Assembly: GCA_035578155.1 (NCBI GenBank)
Contig: JAPWDM010000001.1
Coordinates: 75,086,972 to 75,150,971 of the forward strand
Source of the DNA: Brachynemurus nebulosus
Lineage: Eukaryota > Arthropoda > Insecta > Neuroptera > Myrmeleontidae
Direction of reading: 5' to 3'
Length of the DNA stretch: 64,000 nt
The notes beneath the pieces are model-generated. The model did no database searches. It was not told the origin of the DNA and was given only the letters and a program-made list of their open reading frames with translations. Positions 45,003-56,090 of the stretch are shown here, piece by piece; position 1 is the stretch's first letter, and each line of letters starts with the position of its first letter. Both the position numbers and the translations under genes were made by a program.

Positions 45003-47409
45003 TATATCGCCGCCGTTACTTCAATATGTCGTATGTCAAAAATATGTCATTTTCTGTTAACAATGCTATAATAACCAAAATCATCTTTTCTATATAATAG
45101 CCAAAATTCTAATGTCTAGGACTACAGTGAAACAGAAAATGCGCACTTGAAGATATTTCGTATATCGCCATTTTTATTTGGCAATGCGTCATATGTCGTA
45201 CGGTGCTTAGAAATACAGGTACTTTAATAAACAATAAATAACACTAATAACTAGAGCCCGGACTCTATAGTGTACTATAAATCATCCCGTCAAAAAATTG
45301 AATGTTCTCCAGTAGCGCAAAAACTAGTATGAGGGGTTAAAAAGTGAAAGTAAACTGTAATTTCAAAATCTATAGTCATTTACAAATTTTAATTATTATT
45401 ATGTAAATGCAAAGAAAAATGATACTTTCATTGAAGTGTAGCACACCTTATTAACATATTTTCAACAAAAAAGTAATCCAATACTGGCTAGATGCCTAGA
45501 TGTTAGTTAGTTGCAACTAATAATTAATAACCAATGACAAAAATATTTTTTTTTTGCAACTAATGACTGAAAAATTCAACTATTAGTATTAACTATTAAG
45601 TAATTTAGTTTTTAGTTGTAGTTGTTAGTTATATTAAGTATGTATGATGTTTATTGAAATTATCGTAGAAGCAAAATAAGAAAATATTTTATCTTCTGAT
45701 TATTTATTGAACATAAAAACGTAATAAACCAACATGAGTAACAATATAAAAAATCACAACTATAAGTTTAAAAAAATTGGATACTATTTGTCATCTGTTT
45801 TCGATCGAAAAATTTTGATAGCTAAGTTTGAAAAATAAGTATAATTTATAGTAGATGTTATATATTTGAAAGAATACTTCCTTTCCTTATATCATTCATT
45901 TTGCAAATATCGTTATTTTCGATATCGATAATTTTCGACAACGAAAAGTAGGTTCTGACAGTTGCAGTACGTTCGGAATACCGACAACTTGCTTCGCTTA
46001 AGCCTTTAAAAATTTCGTTACTTTTGAGCTACGACGCACCGTTTAGAAGATATTTACGTTAAAGTTTTCGATAGCGAAAGTTAACGAAAATTAGTTTTTT
46101 TAAAAACTGTTCTGTTGCTGACCAGATCAATGGGACTAACAGAGCCTAAATTAACTAGTTATAACCAATTTATGACAAGTTACGACGTATCGATAATTTT
46201 CGATAACGAAAAGTAGGTTTTGACAGTCGCAATCCGTTCGGAATACCCACAACTTGCTTCGCTTAAGCCTTCAAAAATTTCGTTACTTTTGAGCTACGAC
46301 GCACCGTTTAGGAGATATTTACGATTAAAGTTTTCGATAGCAAAAGTTAACAAAAAGTAGTCTTTTAAATAATTGTTCTGTTGTTGACCAGATCAATGGG
46401 ACTAACAGAGCCTAAGTTAACTAGTTATAACCAATTTATCAGAAGTTACGCGATATCGATAATTTTCGATAACGAAAAGTAGGTGTTGACAGTCGCAATC
46501 CGTTCGGAATACCCACATCTTGTTTCGCTTAAGTCTTCAAAAATTTCGTTATTTTTGAGCTACGACGCACCGTTTAGAAGATATTTACGATTTAAGTTTA
46601 CGATTGCAAAAAGTAACGATTTGTCATTTTTTTATAAATACACTATCGTTGACCAAATCAATGGGATTAATGGAGCCTAAATTCATCAATTATAACCAGT
46701 TTATTATTATTGCAAAATATTCTAGAACTTTTGCCAGATTTCGCTATTCAAGCACCTTTTCGATGACCAACCCAGTGGTGAAATTGAATTATGTAATAGT
46801 TTTAATTTATCTGTATCTTGGTACAAGAAATATCTCCTCATAAAAATTTACAAGAGTACGCTCCTCTCAGATATGTTTTTTCAACAATTCCATTTTTTGA
46901 CAGGATGATTTATAGTTTCAGTATATGGGAAAAAATTTTTTCTTCAGGTAGTTGTTTACATATCTCACATGCAGTTGATCAAATTAAACTGTGTTCGTTC
47001 GTCGCGCGAGTGATGTTACAAACTTAAATTGAACGACTATGTTGTTCATATGAAATTTTATTGTTTTCAAAACAAAATATATTTGTAGAGTACCTCTTTA
47101 GTTCGTGGCACATAAACTATAGAGCGCATTTAGAAAAAAATTATAAATGTATTTATGAAAAATAGATAAATTATGTGCAGCTTCTAACGAATGGTGATAC
47201 GTTTTTCCGGCAATTTTTGACAGGATAATTTATGACCTGCACTATAAGTCCGCGCTATACTAATAACACATCACCCAAAATCCTTGATAATTCAATAAAC
47301 AACGCAACCAAAAAGAATTGCAGCGTAAAGAATAAAACAGCTTTTTTTAATTTCTGACAAATGCCTTTTTTTGACATACGACGTTTTGAAGTAACGGCGA
47401 CGATATATT
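45003..47409. mobile_element. 2.4-kb TIR-like element carrying 265-bp repeats
   Basis: ATATCGCCGCCGTTACTTCA at 45005 and the reverse complement of 47388-47407 (ATATCGTCGCCGTTACTTCA) match at 19 of 20 positions, and GTCGTATGTCAAAAA follows on both sides. A second inverted pair lies inside (ATAAATCATCCCGTCAAAAA near 45281; TTTTTTGACAGGATGATTTA near 46893). The interior holds three 265-bp units and one partial 103-bp-like unit (46715-46800). No transposase found. Confidence 0.55.
45918..46700 (+). repeat. 265-bp tandem repeat, three units (forward)
   Basis: The landmark GTAGG after CGATAACGAAAA recurs at 45948, 46213 and 46479 (steps 265 and 266). Each unit has TATCGATA (45923, 46188, 46454), CCCACAACTTGCTTCGCTTA or a near variant, TTTGAGCTACGACGCACCGT, and GACCAGATCAATGGGACTAA or similar. 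The family is the same as at 26640-27300, in opposite orientation. Confidence 0.88.
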
Positions 47410-48420
47410 ATGATTGTTCACTTCAAAATTACACATAGGGAAAATTTCAATGGTAAATTATAGTTCGTATGGAAATTTAATTATTATTTCCGTAAAAGTA
47501 TTGATTTTTAGTTAAAAATTACACATTAGTATTATTCACAGACCAATGAACACTATTATATTACACTACTAGACAAAGTGTAAAGCCAGTTTATAGACAT
47601 TTTTCTTGAACCAGGTAACAGGGTGAGGCGGGTGAGATTTAAAGAATATAATATAATATCAATTTTTGAGCAAATGCGACTATAATTATTGCAGGACATA
47701 ATTTATATACGTACGTATTTTGATCGTACCCAAAAACGCTTCAGCTTCGATGTCGCGTTTTTGTTAGTTGACAGTTCTTCTCGTTAAATTATTAGGCAAC
47801 AAATTTTCGTTAGATAAACACAAATTTATTCGGAAAAATACAAACAAACCTCTCGTGTAATAATAAATGAATAATTTATTTAAGAATAGGGATGGAAAAA
47901 GCGCGCGCAAAATCGATTCTCGACTTTAAAATCGACTTTCATTTTTTCGATTCTCAAAGTCGATTAATTGACTTTGAAAGTCGACTTTTCGACTTAAATC
48001 GACTTTTCAAAAATTTATTAATTTATTTATAGAAACTATTAAGTATATACAGTTCGTACTTACGAAGCCCTTATTTTATTTAAAGTACGAATATTATTTT
48101 ATTATTATACTGAACAAAAAAAATTACTTATCCTTAGTAGTAGAATCCATCACAAAAAATCACCACAACTAATAAAAAAAACCTCGAGAGATGCAATAAA
48201 GCAAAAATGCGAATGATTTTATGCATTTCACCTAATTATAATATAGGATAAGTATAATTATATACTTACTCTCATTACCGATGTTTTGTATGATTGATAC
48301 CAAAACAATACCTGTCGATGTGATTACCAACTAATGGCGTACTTACCCTCATTAATGGTTTCAAAAAATTTTAATTTTGTTTTGTCCAGCTAGCTTGTAC
48401 TAGACGAAACACTGTGAGAT
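47410..48420. other. Spacer with a TCGAC-rich patch
   Basis: At about 47917-48010 the motif TCGACTTT and its complement occur roughly nine times in 95 bp, an irregular short-motif cluster. The rest is AT-rich without genes. Confidence 0.5.
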
Positions 48421-48439
48421 CTAAGGAATGCCAAGAGGA

Positions 48440-50642
48440 ATAGGATAAAATATATGTCTGTCTGAAGTGTGGAAAGAAGAGGCATAAAGGAGAGGAATGC
48501 CCAAACGAAGACTTTTGCACGACCTACAACAAAGAGAGCGCAGATAGATTCCATTGCCCTGCTTACAGGAAATTAGCCCAAAAGAAAGGACGAAGAGGGA
48601 ACTCAAAAATGGCAAAAAGATCCTCCAAACTAATTTAGTGCATTCCAGAAGAGCGCTGGGCAACGTAGTGGCCATAGTTAGACAGAGAGATCGATATATT
48701 AATCGTAAGTGAACTAAATAAAGCGATGACGGAAAGGATAGACTGATAGAAGAATAAAAATCGTGATGTAGCTGTCCAGATCCTGAGTAAAGGCATCAAG
48801 ATAAGTCGGATTATATTCGAAATAAGGTTTCTTGGGATAGAACTAAATGAGTTTGTAATCTTCTGTATCTATATATCGCCAAACATTGCTTTGTTGAAGT
48901 ACCAAGATACGATAGATAGGATTGCAGAGAAAAGCAAGCACGTACTTAAGGAATTTATCCTCTTAAGAGATCTCAAATCGCCACTCTGGGGTTCCCCGGT
49001 AGCTGACGATAGGAGGGAGTACCTGAATAAATAATAACGCAAATGGATTTAGTTGTTCACAACACAGGGGAAACACCGACGTTTATTAGAGGCAGGGCAG
49101 AATCCGTCATCGGCATCACCTGTTCCTAAACGAAAAAATACTGAGCGACTACAATTTTATATTTTTCGAAGTGGAAGGTTTTGTGCGGAAGAAAGTAGTG
49201 GCGAAAACTTAAAAAATGGTGGACTAGGAACTTCTCAGGAACTACTTGGAGATGTGCAATGAAAAACTAAGTAAAACGCGGAAATTTTCACCTGTGTCCT
49301 TAAAGGTAGTTATAATTTTGCGACGATAAGCCGACGAGTATACAAAGGGAACCCTAAGAAATATGCCATACTGGTGGAGCAGCGAGATAAAAAATAAAGG
49401 AAAACATTACGTGCCAAAAGATTTACGAGCCCGAAGGAGAAAAAGATTGGACGAGGTACAACTTCTAGAATTAATGGAAACGTATAGAAAGAAATGGAAG
49501 AGCTTAAAGACTTCATTAAACAGTCGAAAAAACGGCACTGAATAGACGTGTGTAAAGAGTTCGAGAAAGATATTTGGGGGTGTGGGTATCGGATTGTGTT
49601 AGGAAAATTAAAGAACAAAACACCATACGCTCTTCCGGATGAACAGATAGAAAAATTCGTACGGCATCTCTTTCCATTGTTGCCATCGTTACAGGATAAC
49701 ATGTGATGCCACCCAACCAGTCGATCTGGCAGAACTACAAAAATGGACTACATCAATAAGGGCAAATTGCCAGGGCCAGATGGAATATGATATGGACAGA
49801 TAATAACGGAAGTTCGATATTCGATGTAACTCTGGATCAGCCATCAGCACATAGGCTTATTTGCCTCATAAATATTATGGGAAAATTATACGAATCTCTG
49901 GTCAATGCTAGGAATGAAGCAGATATAGAAACTAAGGGCGTATTATCCAGGACACAATACGAATTCAGACGAGGTCGATCGACCGTGGACGCGGTGTCAA
50001 CAGTCTTGCTGACAGCAATTAACACGCAAGAAAAATGGTGCGCACTGGCTACATTGGACGTGCGAAACGTTTTGAACGTACGAACGTGTCACACGACTTA
50101 ATAGGGAAAAGTTTAAGAGACAAGGGAGTATTGCAGTATCTCTTAAATATAGTAATAAGCGATCTTGAGAAAAGGGTACTTGAGATGAGAAAAGGAATGG
50201 ATAGAGAAATCACGGTGGGGCCCCACAGGGGTCGGTCCTTCATTCTCTACTTTGGAACGTAAGATACGATGGAGTCCTAAAATTGCATTTGACCAAAGAC
50301 GTGACAAGCGTTGACTATGCCGTTGATTTAGCTGTTGTTGTCACAGCAAATGATGTCGACGATCTCGTCCATAGCACCAACGATAGCACCAGAAGAGTCA
50401 GTATCTAAATGAGGTTGAATAGATTAGACGTGGCACCGGGAAGACAAAGATCATTTTAAAGGGGCTGCGCGATAGGAAACAAGCCGTTTTCGAAATTAGG
50501 GATCAACAAATCACACCCATAAGATCAGCTAAATATTTGGGTATCGCCTTGGACGAAACGTTATCTTTTTGCCAAAACATTATGGCAGTTATAAATAACT
50601 CAGAAGATATTGCAAAGAAACAAGGTTGCAACGTTGGCTAGT
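48440..50642 (+). pseudogene. LINE ORFs: zinc knuckle, endonuclease, reverse transcriptase
   Basis: Fragments in several frames. YVCLKCGKKRHKGEECPNED (48449-48508) is a CCHC knuckle of an ORF1-type protein. FCIYISPNIALLKYQD and SPLWGSPVADDRREYLNK (48860-49030) are endonuclease motifs. GKLPGPDGI (about 49761), LICLINIMGKLYESLVNAR, GVLSRTQYEFRRGRSTVDAV and GAPQGSVLHSLLWNVRYDGV (50217-50276) are RT motifs. The catalytic YADD is altered to YAVD in VDYAVDLAVVV (about 50310-50340). The post-RT motif SAKYLGIALDETLSF follows at 50527. It ends in ATLASIIPN at the foldback target site. Clearly dead. Confidence 0.78.
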
Positions 50643-50654
50643 ATCATACCCAAT

Positions 50655-51982
50655 TCTGTAACAAGTAAACAGCGGAAAGTTCGACCGACGAGAGTTCAAC
50701 CTGACGACGGATCAACCGATGACAATTCCACCTAACGACAGATTAGCCAATGACAATTCAACCTCACGACAGTTCAGCCTAACGACAGTTAAACCAAACG
50801 ACAATTGAACAATAGAGCAGTTAAACCACAGGACATGTTAACTGCTTAACATTAACATATAAATTAACTAAATTCAACCTGAACTAACCCAACTCAATAA
50901 ACTATAAACAAGTCCAACCTAACCAAACCAAACCCAACCTAAACTAATCAAACTCAACAAATGATAACTAAAAGTAACCTAACCTAACCAAACACAACCA
51001 AATAAAACCTGATTTAACCAAGCCCAACCTAAACTAACCGAATTCAATAAATTATAAATAAACCCATCATAACCTAACCTAATACAACCTAACGTAACCA
51101 AACCGAACCTGAACTAACCAAACTCAGTAAATTATAAACAAACCCAACTTAACCTAACCAAAACCCGCCTGAGCTCACCGAATTCAACAAATTATAAACA
51201 AACTCATCCTAACCTAATATAAAACAACCTAACATAACCAAACCCAACCTGAACTAACCGAACTCAATAGGTAAATTATAAACAAACCCAACCTAACCTA
51301 ACCAAAACTAGCCTAAACTAACCGAACTCAACAAATTATAAACAAATCCAACCTAACCTAACCAAACAAAACCAAATAAAACCTAACTGATCAAACTCAA
51401 CCTAAACTAACTGAACTCAATAAATTATATATAAACCTAACCAAACCCAACTTGTATTAACCGAAATCAACAAATTATAAATAAACCCAACCTAAACTAA
51501 TCGAACTCAACAAATTGTAAACAAATCCGACCTAACCTAACCAAAACTAGCCTAAACTAACCGAATTCAACAAATTATAAACAAACCCAACCTAACATAA
51601 CCAAATACAACGGTAACAGATTAACCTAACCAGACAACACCTAAACTAATCGAATTCAACGAAAGGTTACCAAATCCAACACAATTCAACCAAATAGTAT
51701 ACCCTTAATTGTGTAAAGAATCGCCCTTGAGACTTGAGACTACATAAATACTTATTTAGTCTCAAGTGTCAAGGGAGGCAAATTTCATTGCTAGATAAAA
51801 TTCAAATAATTTTGTTCTTATTATAGTTAATGGATTGTACAACTGTTAAATTGTCTTCAGTTAAAATGTCGTTGGTTGAATTGTCGTCGGTCGATCTGTA
51901 GTTAGGTTGGTTTGTCGTTGGTTGGATTGTCAGGGTTGAACTGTCGCGGTTGAACTGTCTGCGGTTCACTAGTTGCGGCACC
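50655..51982. mobile_element. Foldback element with 12-bp target duplication and telomere-like core
   Basis: 1328 bp inserted in the LINE; ATCATACCCAAT flanks both sides (50643-50654, 51983-51994). The ends are ~170-bp inverted repeats made of degenerate ~15-bp units (GACAGTTCAACC, GACGACAATTCAACC). The core is a degenerate tandem array with ~60-80-bp units (AAATTATAAACAAACCCAAC, CTAACCTAACC, AACTAACCGAACTCAA), rich in AACCTAACCTAACC, i.e. CCTAA units like insect telomere repeats. No ORF beyond chance. A long target duplication and long TIRs would fit Mutator-like or foldback elements. Confidence 0.8.
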
Positions 51983-51994
51983 ATCATACCCAAT

Positions 51995-52236
51995 ATTGGC
52001 GCCCCCTCGAACCAAAAGAGGATGATATGTATTACAAACCGTCACACAGTCTTTTTTATTTTATGATGCGCCTATATGGAGCAGATGTTTACAGACCGAT
52101 AAGTATAAGAATAAAATCGAAAGTGTACAAAGGAAGTCGCTAGCGGCTACAGAAGTGTCTCTACGGCGGTTCTTCAAGTGCTGACCGATGCCATACCCAT
52201 CGACCTCCTGACTGCAGAAATTGGAGAGTTGTATAA
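51995..52236 (+). pseudogene. LINE 3' coding remnant beyond the foldback insert
   Basis: After the duplicated target, the LINE continues with IGAPSNQKR, KPSHSLFYF, RLYGADVYRPISIRIKSK and IPIDLLTAEIGELYKS in different frames. These match the C-terminal region after RT in R1-like LINEs (LLYGA..W; PIDLL..E). Frameshifts and stops throughout. Confidence 0.65.
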
Positions 52237-53820
52237 GTCAATTGTTACAGTGATGAAAATAATTTTGCGGTTGTAATGTTGTTGTAATGAAATATTTAAT
52301 TTTTATCAAAATTATATTTCTTATCAGTTTGAATTTCCGTAATTGAATTAAGATAGATAAAATACATTCTTGTGATTTTGTATTTATTGATATCAATCTG
52401 AATTATTAAAAGAGACTTTATTAAGAGAGAATTTTTTATTATTGCAGCAGTTGTGTCGATATTGTAGTCACGAAAATAATTTTACAGTTGTGTCGGTGTT
52501 GTCTCAATTTCATATTTTGTTTTCTGTTGCGAAAATTGTGTAGATTGAGTTTATTCAAACTTTCCAGAACATTCATTTTTCCACCAAAAGTTGCTATATA
52601 AGCACGGTGGAGAATCGAAGAATTTATCAGTTTATATCAAGTCGTGTTAAATTGTAAATGGTTGTATTGGACGGGGATCTAGAATTTAAAATGTATCACT
52701 GCAGTAAACATAGTTTTTGTGAACATGATAAATATAGGTGTGATTAATATTAATAGATTTGAGCGTTACTTTATGGTATTCCATATTTGTAAATAATAAA
52801 CAAATACTTTACTTTGCAAAATACCACTTTTATTTTTGAAACTGTGACAATATTGTTTCGAACCGTTAGTTCATTTTCAAACCGAATCAAACAGTTTTCA
52901 AACAGAATCAAATAATTCTGTTTGAAAATGAACTAACGGTTCGAAACAATATTGTCACAGTTTCAAAAATAAAAGTGGTATTTTGCAAAGTAAAGTATTT
53001 GTTTATTATTTACAAATATGGAATACCATAAAGTAACGCTCAAATCTATTAATATTAATCACATCTATATTCATCATGTTCACAAAAACTATGTTTACTA
53101 CAGTTTTGTAAAACAATTTTAATAAAAAAGATTTTGTAAAACAATAAAAATATAACAACTAAAAACTTACCAAAAACTGGAGGGTTCCTTGAAGATGATT
53201 TTCACAGTAGTTCAATATTAACTGATAAATTCTTCAATTCTCCACCGTGCTTATATAGCAATTTTTGGTGGAAAAATGAATATTCTGGAATGTTTGAAGA
53301 AAGTCAACCTACGCAACTTTCACAACAGAAAACAAAATATGAAATTGAGACAACACCGACACAACTGCAAAATTATTTTTATTATTACAATATCGACACA
53401 ACTGCTGTAATTATAAAAAATTCTCTCTTAATAAAGTCTCTTTTAATAATTCAGATTGATATCAATAATACAAAACCACAAGAATGTGTTTTATCTATTT
53501 TAAATACATTACGGGAATTTAAACTGATAAGAAATATAATTTTTATAAAATTAATTATTTCAAAACATTACAACCGCCATATTATTCTCATCGCTGCAAT
53601 ATCGACAGAACTGCAAAATTATTTTCATTACTGCAATATCAACAGAATTGCTGCAATAATAAATAAATACAAACCACAAGGAATGTGTTTGTCTATTTTA
53701 ATTCCATTACGGAAATCACAAAAATTCAAACTAAAAAGAAATATCATTTTTATAAAAATTAACTATTTCATTACAACAACGGCACAACTGCAAAAATATT
53801 CTTTTCACTACAATATTGAC
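52237..53820. repeat. 1.6-kb palindrome, ~680-bp arms
   Basis: The left arm runs from GTCAATTGTTACAGTGATGA (52237) to the centre at about 52918 (AAACAGAATCAAATAATTCT). The right arm mirrors it, including GAACTAACGGTTCGAAACAA, TTTGCAAAGTAAAGTATTTG and CCACCGTGCTTATATAGCAA. The inner ~300 bp are almost perfect; the outer parts are more diverged. Outer regions carry the repeated motif CGACACAACTGCAAAATTAT at ~200-bp spacing on the right. The 269-codon ORF starting at 53290 is repeat sequence read as protein. Confidence 0.88.
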
Positions 53821-53873
53821 ACAGCTGCGTGCTCGTTAAATAGTATACAACTTTTAAAACATTATACGTCAAT

Positions 53874-53917
53874 GCCTCTCGTGGTCCAACGAGTATGGCG
53901 TTCGCCTCACAGACAAA
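53874..53917 (+). repeat. tRNA-derived SINE, 5' head
   Basis: GCCTCTCGTGGTCCAACGAG and TATGGCGTTCGCCTCACAGA look like the D-arm and anticodon arm of tRNA-Val(CAC); CGTTCGCCTCACA is a near-exact anticodon-loop match. The head stops at the TA target of the next TIR element, and its B-box continuation lies at 55874 onward. Tail structure and lack of a pairing T-stem favour a SINE over a functional tRNA gene. Confidence 0.6.
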
Positions 53918-55873
53918 TAGACCGGGAGGCGGTAATAAGAAAGTGTTTACCCATCGATTTAAAAAAAAAATTCATTTTTCATTTAATAGTTTACCATCCG
54001 AAGTTACTAAAATGCTTTGTCGGCCAGACCATCTCTTGTCCGGTTATGCAGGCCGACCTCGAAAAGTGGTCAATTTTTCGAAGCCCCCTTACCCATTGAT
54101 TTAAAAAAATTTCATTTTTCATTTAATAGTTTACCATTAGAAGTTACTAAAATGCTTTATCGGCCAGACCATCTCTTGTCCGGTTGCATGGGCCGACCTC
54201 GAAAAGTGGTCCAAATTGATTTGAAGGTCAAAAATATTTACTCAATTAGCTCTGTAACCGCGAGTCTGGCAAAAATATTGTAAGAAACTTTTTTGTAGAC
54301 TGTATAATTACCTATAGCTTTTATTTTGAAACATTTTGGCGAAAAATTAATATTTAAGAAATTATGGTAAGAAAAGCTAACTAGCCAAAGCGTAAGAAAC
54401 TTTCCACCCATATAACTTTTCTATTTTGAATCCAAATAGAAATTTGCTTCTTAGCTTTTTTATAGAGCATTTTCTAATAAGTAATTTCACCTAGCTAGTT
54501 TTTTTTTTAATTCGGTATCTGTTTGCCGATTTTAAACACAGCGAAAGTAGACAAGTAACAGAAAATATTGCAAAATATCGTTAAATTTTCACTTAGAGAC
54601 CCAATAATATTGGAAGAAGTAAATGATTCAGAGGAGACTTTGAAGATTGAAGACAGAAATTGAAGATCCCGAGGATGTCGATGATTTTGAAGATGCTTCT
54701 GAGATTCCAACTGTGATTGATGAAGAAGAAGAACAACATCGACGCAAAAAATTTAAACTTAATTAGAATTTTATATTTCGTAAATTTTTGTAAAATGGCG
54801 TGTATATACGTTTGAAAACAGAACAAGTAGTTGTAAAAAATATTAAAAATGGTATAAATAAATTAAGTTTTTAGTGTAATTATGTAATTTAAATATTTAA
54901 ATGTAAATCATTAAGTATACACTAGTTTTCGTTATAAAAATAATAAAGAAAATCAAAAATTATGAAAAAATATTGAGAAAATCCTGATTCAGAAAGACGT
55001 TTTTTCGGTTTTTCGCAATTTAAAGCAGTTTAACGATAAATAAACCACCAACTTACATAAACCATTTTAAAGTAGACATTTCAAAGATTAAAATGACCAC
55101 TTATAGAACTTCGAAATACAAAAAAACATCAAGACAATTGTTCGTGGAAAATAAGGGTGTTTTTTTCGAAAAATGTACATAACTCAGAAAATAGTCGTAT
55201 TCTGAACTGCAAAAAATCATGCTTATTTGAAATAAAAAAAGACATACTTTCACAAATTTTCATGCAAATTAATTTATTTTTACGCGAGAAAAAAATTAAA
55301 TACTGCAAAATCGGTTTTAAACCATTTTGACGGTTAATTTGAGGTTATGTCGAAAAGTGTTCTGTACAAAATTTTTAGATTTTTTTACCATCTACAACTT
55401 TTGTGTGGAACAATTTCCACTAAGAGGTCACGTTTTGCCGTAAATCGCAGAAAACCGTTTTCAACCCCTAAATTGCATCCCCATTTCACCATTTTCAATG
55501 TTTTCGTGTTTAAATATTTTTTTTCCCTTAAAGTTGGAACCTCAATAACATTTTTCACCTGGTCCTTGCCTGCTATTTTTTTTTTTTAGCGTTAAAAATT
55601 CTTTTTGGCACTAGCCTATAGGTAATTATATAACTTACAAAAAAACTTCTTGCAAAATTTTTGTCAGACTCGCGGTTACAGAGCTAATTGAGTAAATATT
55701 TTTGACCTTCAAATCTTCTTGACCACTTTTCAAGGTTGGCCCGCGGAACCGGACAAGAGATGGTCTGGCCGACAAAGCATTTTAGTAACTTCGAATGGTA
55801 AACTATTAAATGAAAAATGAAATTTTCTTTAAATCGATGGGTAAACACTTTCTTATTACCGCCTCCCGGTCTA
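53918..55873. mobile_element. 1.95-kb TIR element inserted in a SINE
   Basis: TAGACCGGGAGGCGGTAATA then AGAAAGTGTTTACCCATCGA at the left is inverted exactly at the right end (55830-55873). Homology runs ~280 bp inwards, with GTAACCGCGAGTCTGGCAAA and GACCTTCAAATC on both sides. The left end additionally has an internal ~160-bp duplication (53950-54095 and 54096-54210), absent on the right. TA on both sides suits Tc1/mariner/pogo-type insertion. A possible transposase tail lies at 54596-54766; otherwise no coding capacity. Confidence 0.75.
54596..54766 (+). pseudogene. Acidic C-terminal coding remnant (possible transposase tail)
   Basis: Plus-strand reading RDPIILEEVNDSEETLKIED, then after a one-base shift near 54660 DPEDVDDFEDASEIPTVIDE, an EEEEQHRRKK stretch and FKLN with a TAG at 54764-54766. 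An acidic, then basic C-terminus directly followed by an AT-rich 3' region is a common end for transposases, and it sits in the middle of the TIR element. No catalytic motif is left, so family unknown. Confidence 0.35.
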
Positions 55874-56090
55874 AAACAGCACCGGGTTCGAATCCACCAA
55901 CAGACCAAACAATTCGATTCCACCAGCAAAATAAAACAAAAGAGAAAAAATTGACGTCTCATTAGGTCCTACCATCGAAGGCGCTCCAAAATTTGCACAG
56001 GTATACACACCTTCACCTAGATGACGTCACATAACAATTGCACAGGTATATACACCTACACCTGGATGACATCGCATAAAAGTTTTCTCA
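55874..56090 (+). repeat. tRNA-derived SINE, B box and body
   Basis: Begins AAACAGCACCGGGTTCGAAT and continues CCACCAACAGACC. GGTTCGAATCC is a perfect RNA polymerase III B box. The body ends in two ~50-bp direct units (TTGCACAGGTATACACACCT, then CTGGATGACATC-type) at about 55993-56085. With the head at 53874-53917, A-box and B-box spacing becomes tRNA-like once the intervening TIR element is removed. Confidence 0.6.

Larger units (their letters stand above)
48421..52236 (+). mobile_element. Degenerate APE-type LINE (R1/Jockey-like), split by a foldback element
   Basis: Domain order on the plus strand: CCHC zinc knuckle, APE endonuclease, RT, post-RT region, as in R1/Jockey-type LINEs. Sequence resumes after the insert at 50655-51982 with the expected continuation (IGAPSNQKR, then RLYGADVYRPISI, and IPIDLLTAEIGELYKS), so the element once spanned the whole interval. 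Many frameshifts and stops. The 3' boundary near 52236 is where the next palindrome begins. Confidence 0.78.

Noticed and set aside
50655..51982. True interstitial telomere (TTAGG)n
   Set aside because: Runs of exact CCTAA are only two to three units long and embedded in a 60-80-bp degenerate satellite; telomere-like only.
53290..54099. 269-codon plus-strand ORF
   Set aside because: It reads through the right arm and tandem units of the 1.6-kb palindrome and into the next TIR; composition is repeat-driven and no domain is visible.
55880..55915. Intact tRNA gene at the GGTTCGAATCC B box
   Set aside because: The matching anticodon arm is 2 kb away across a transposon and the T-stem does not pair, so a SINE is the better reading.
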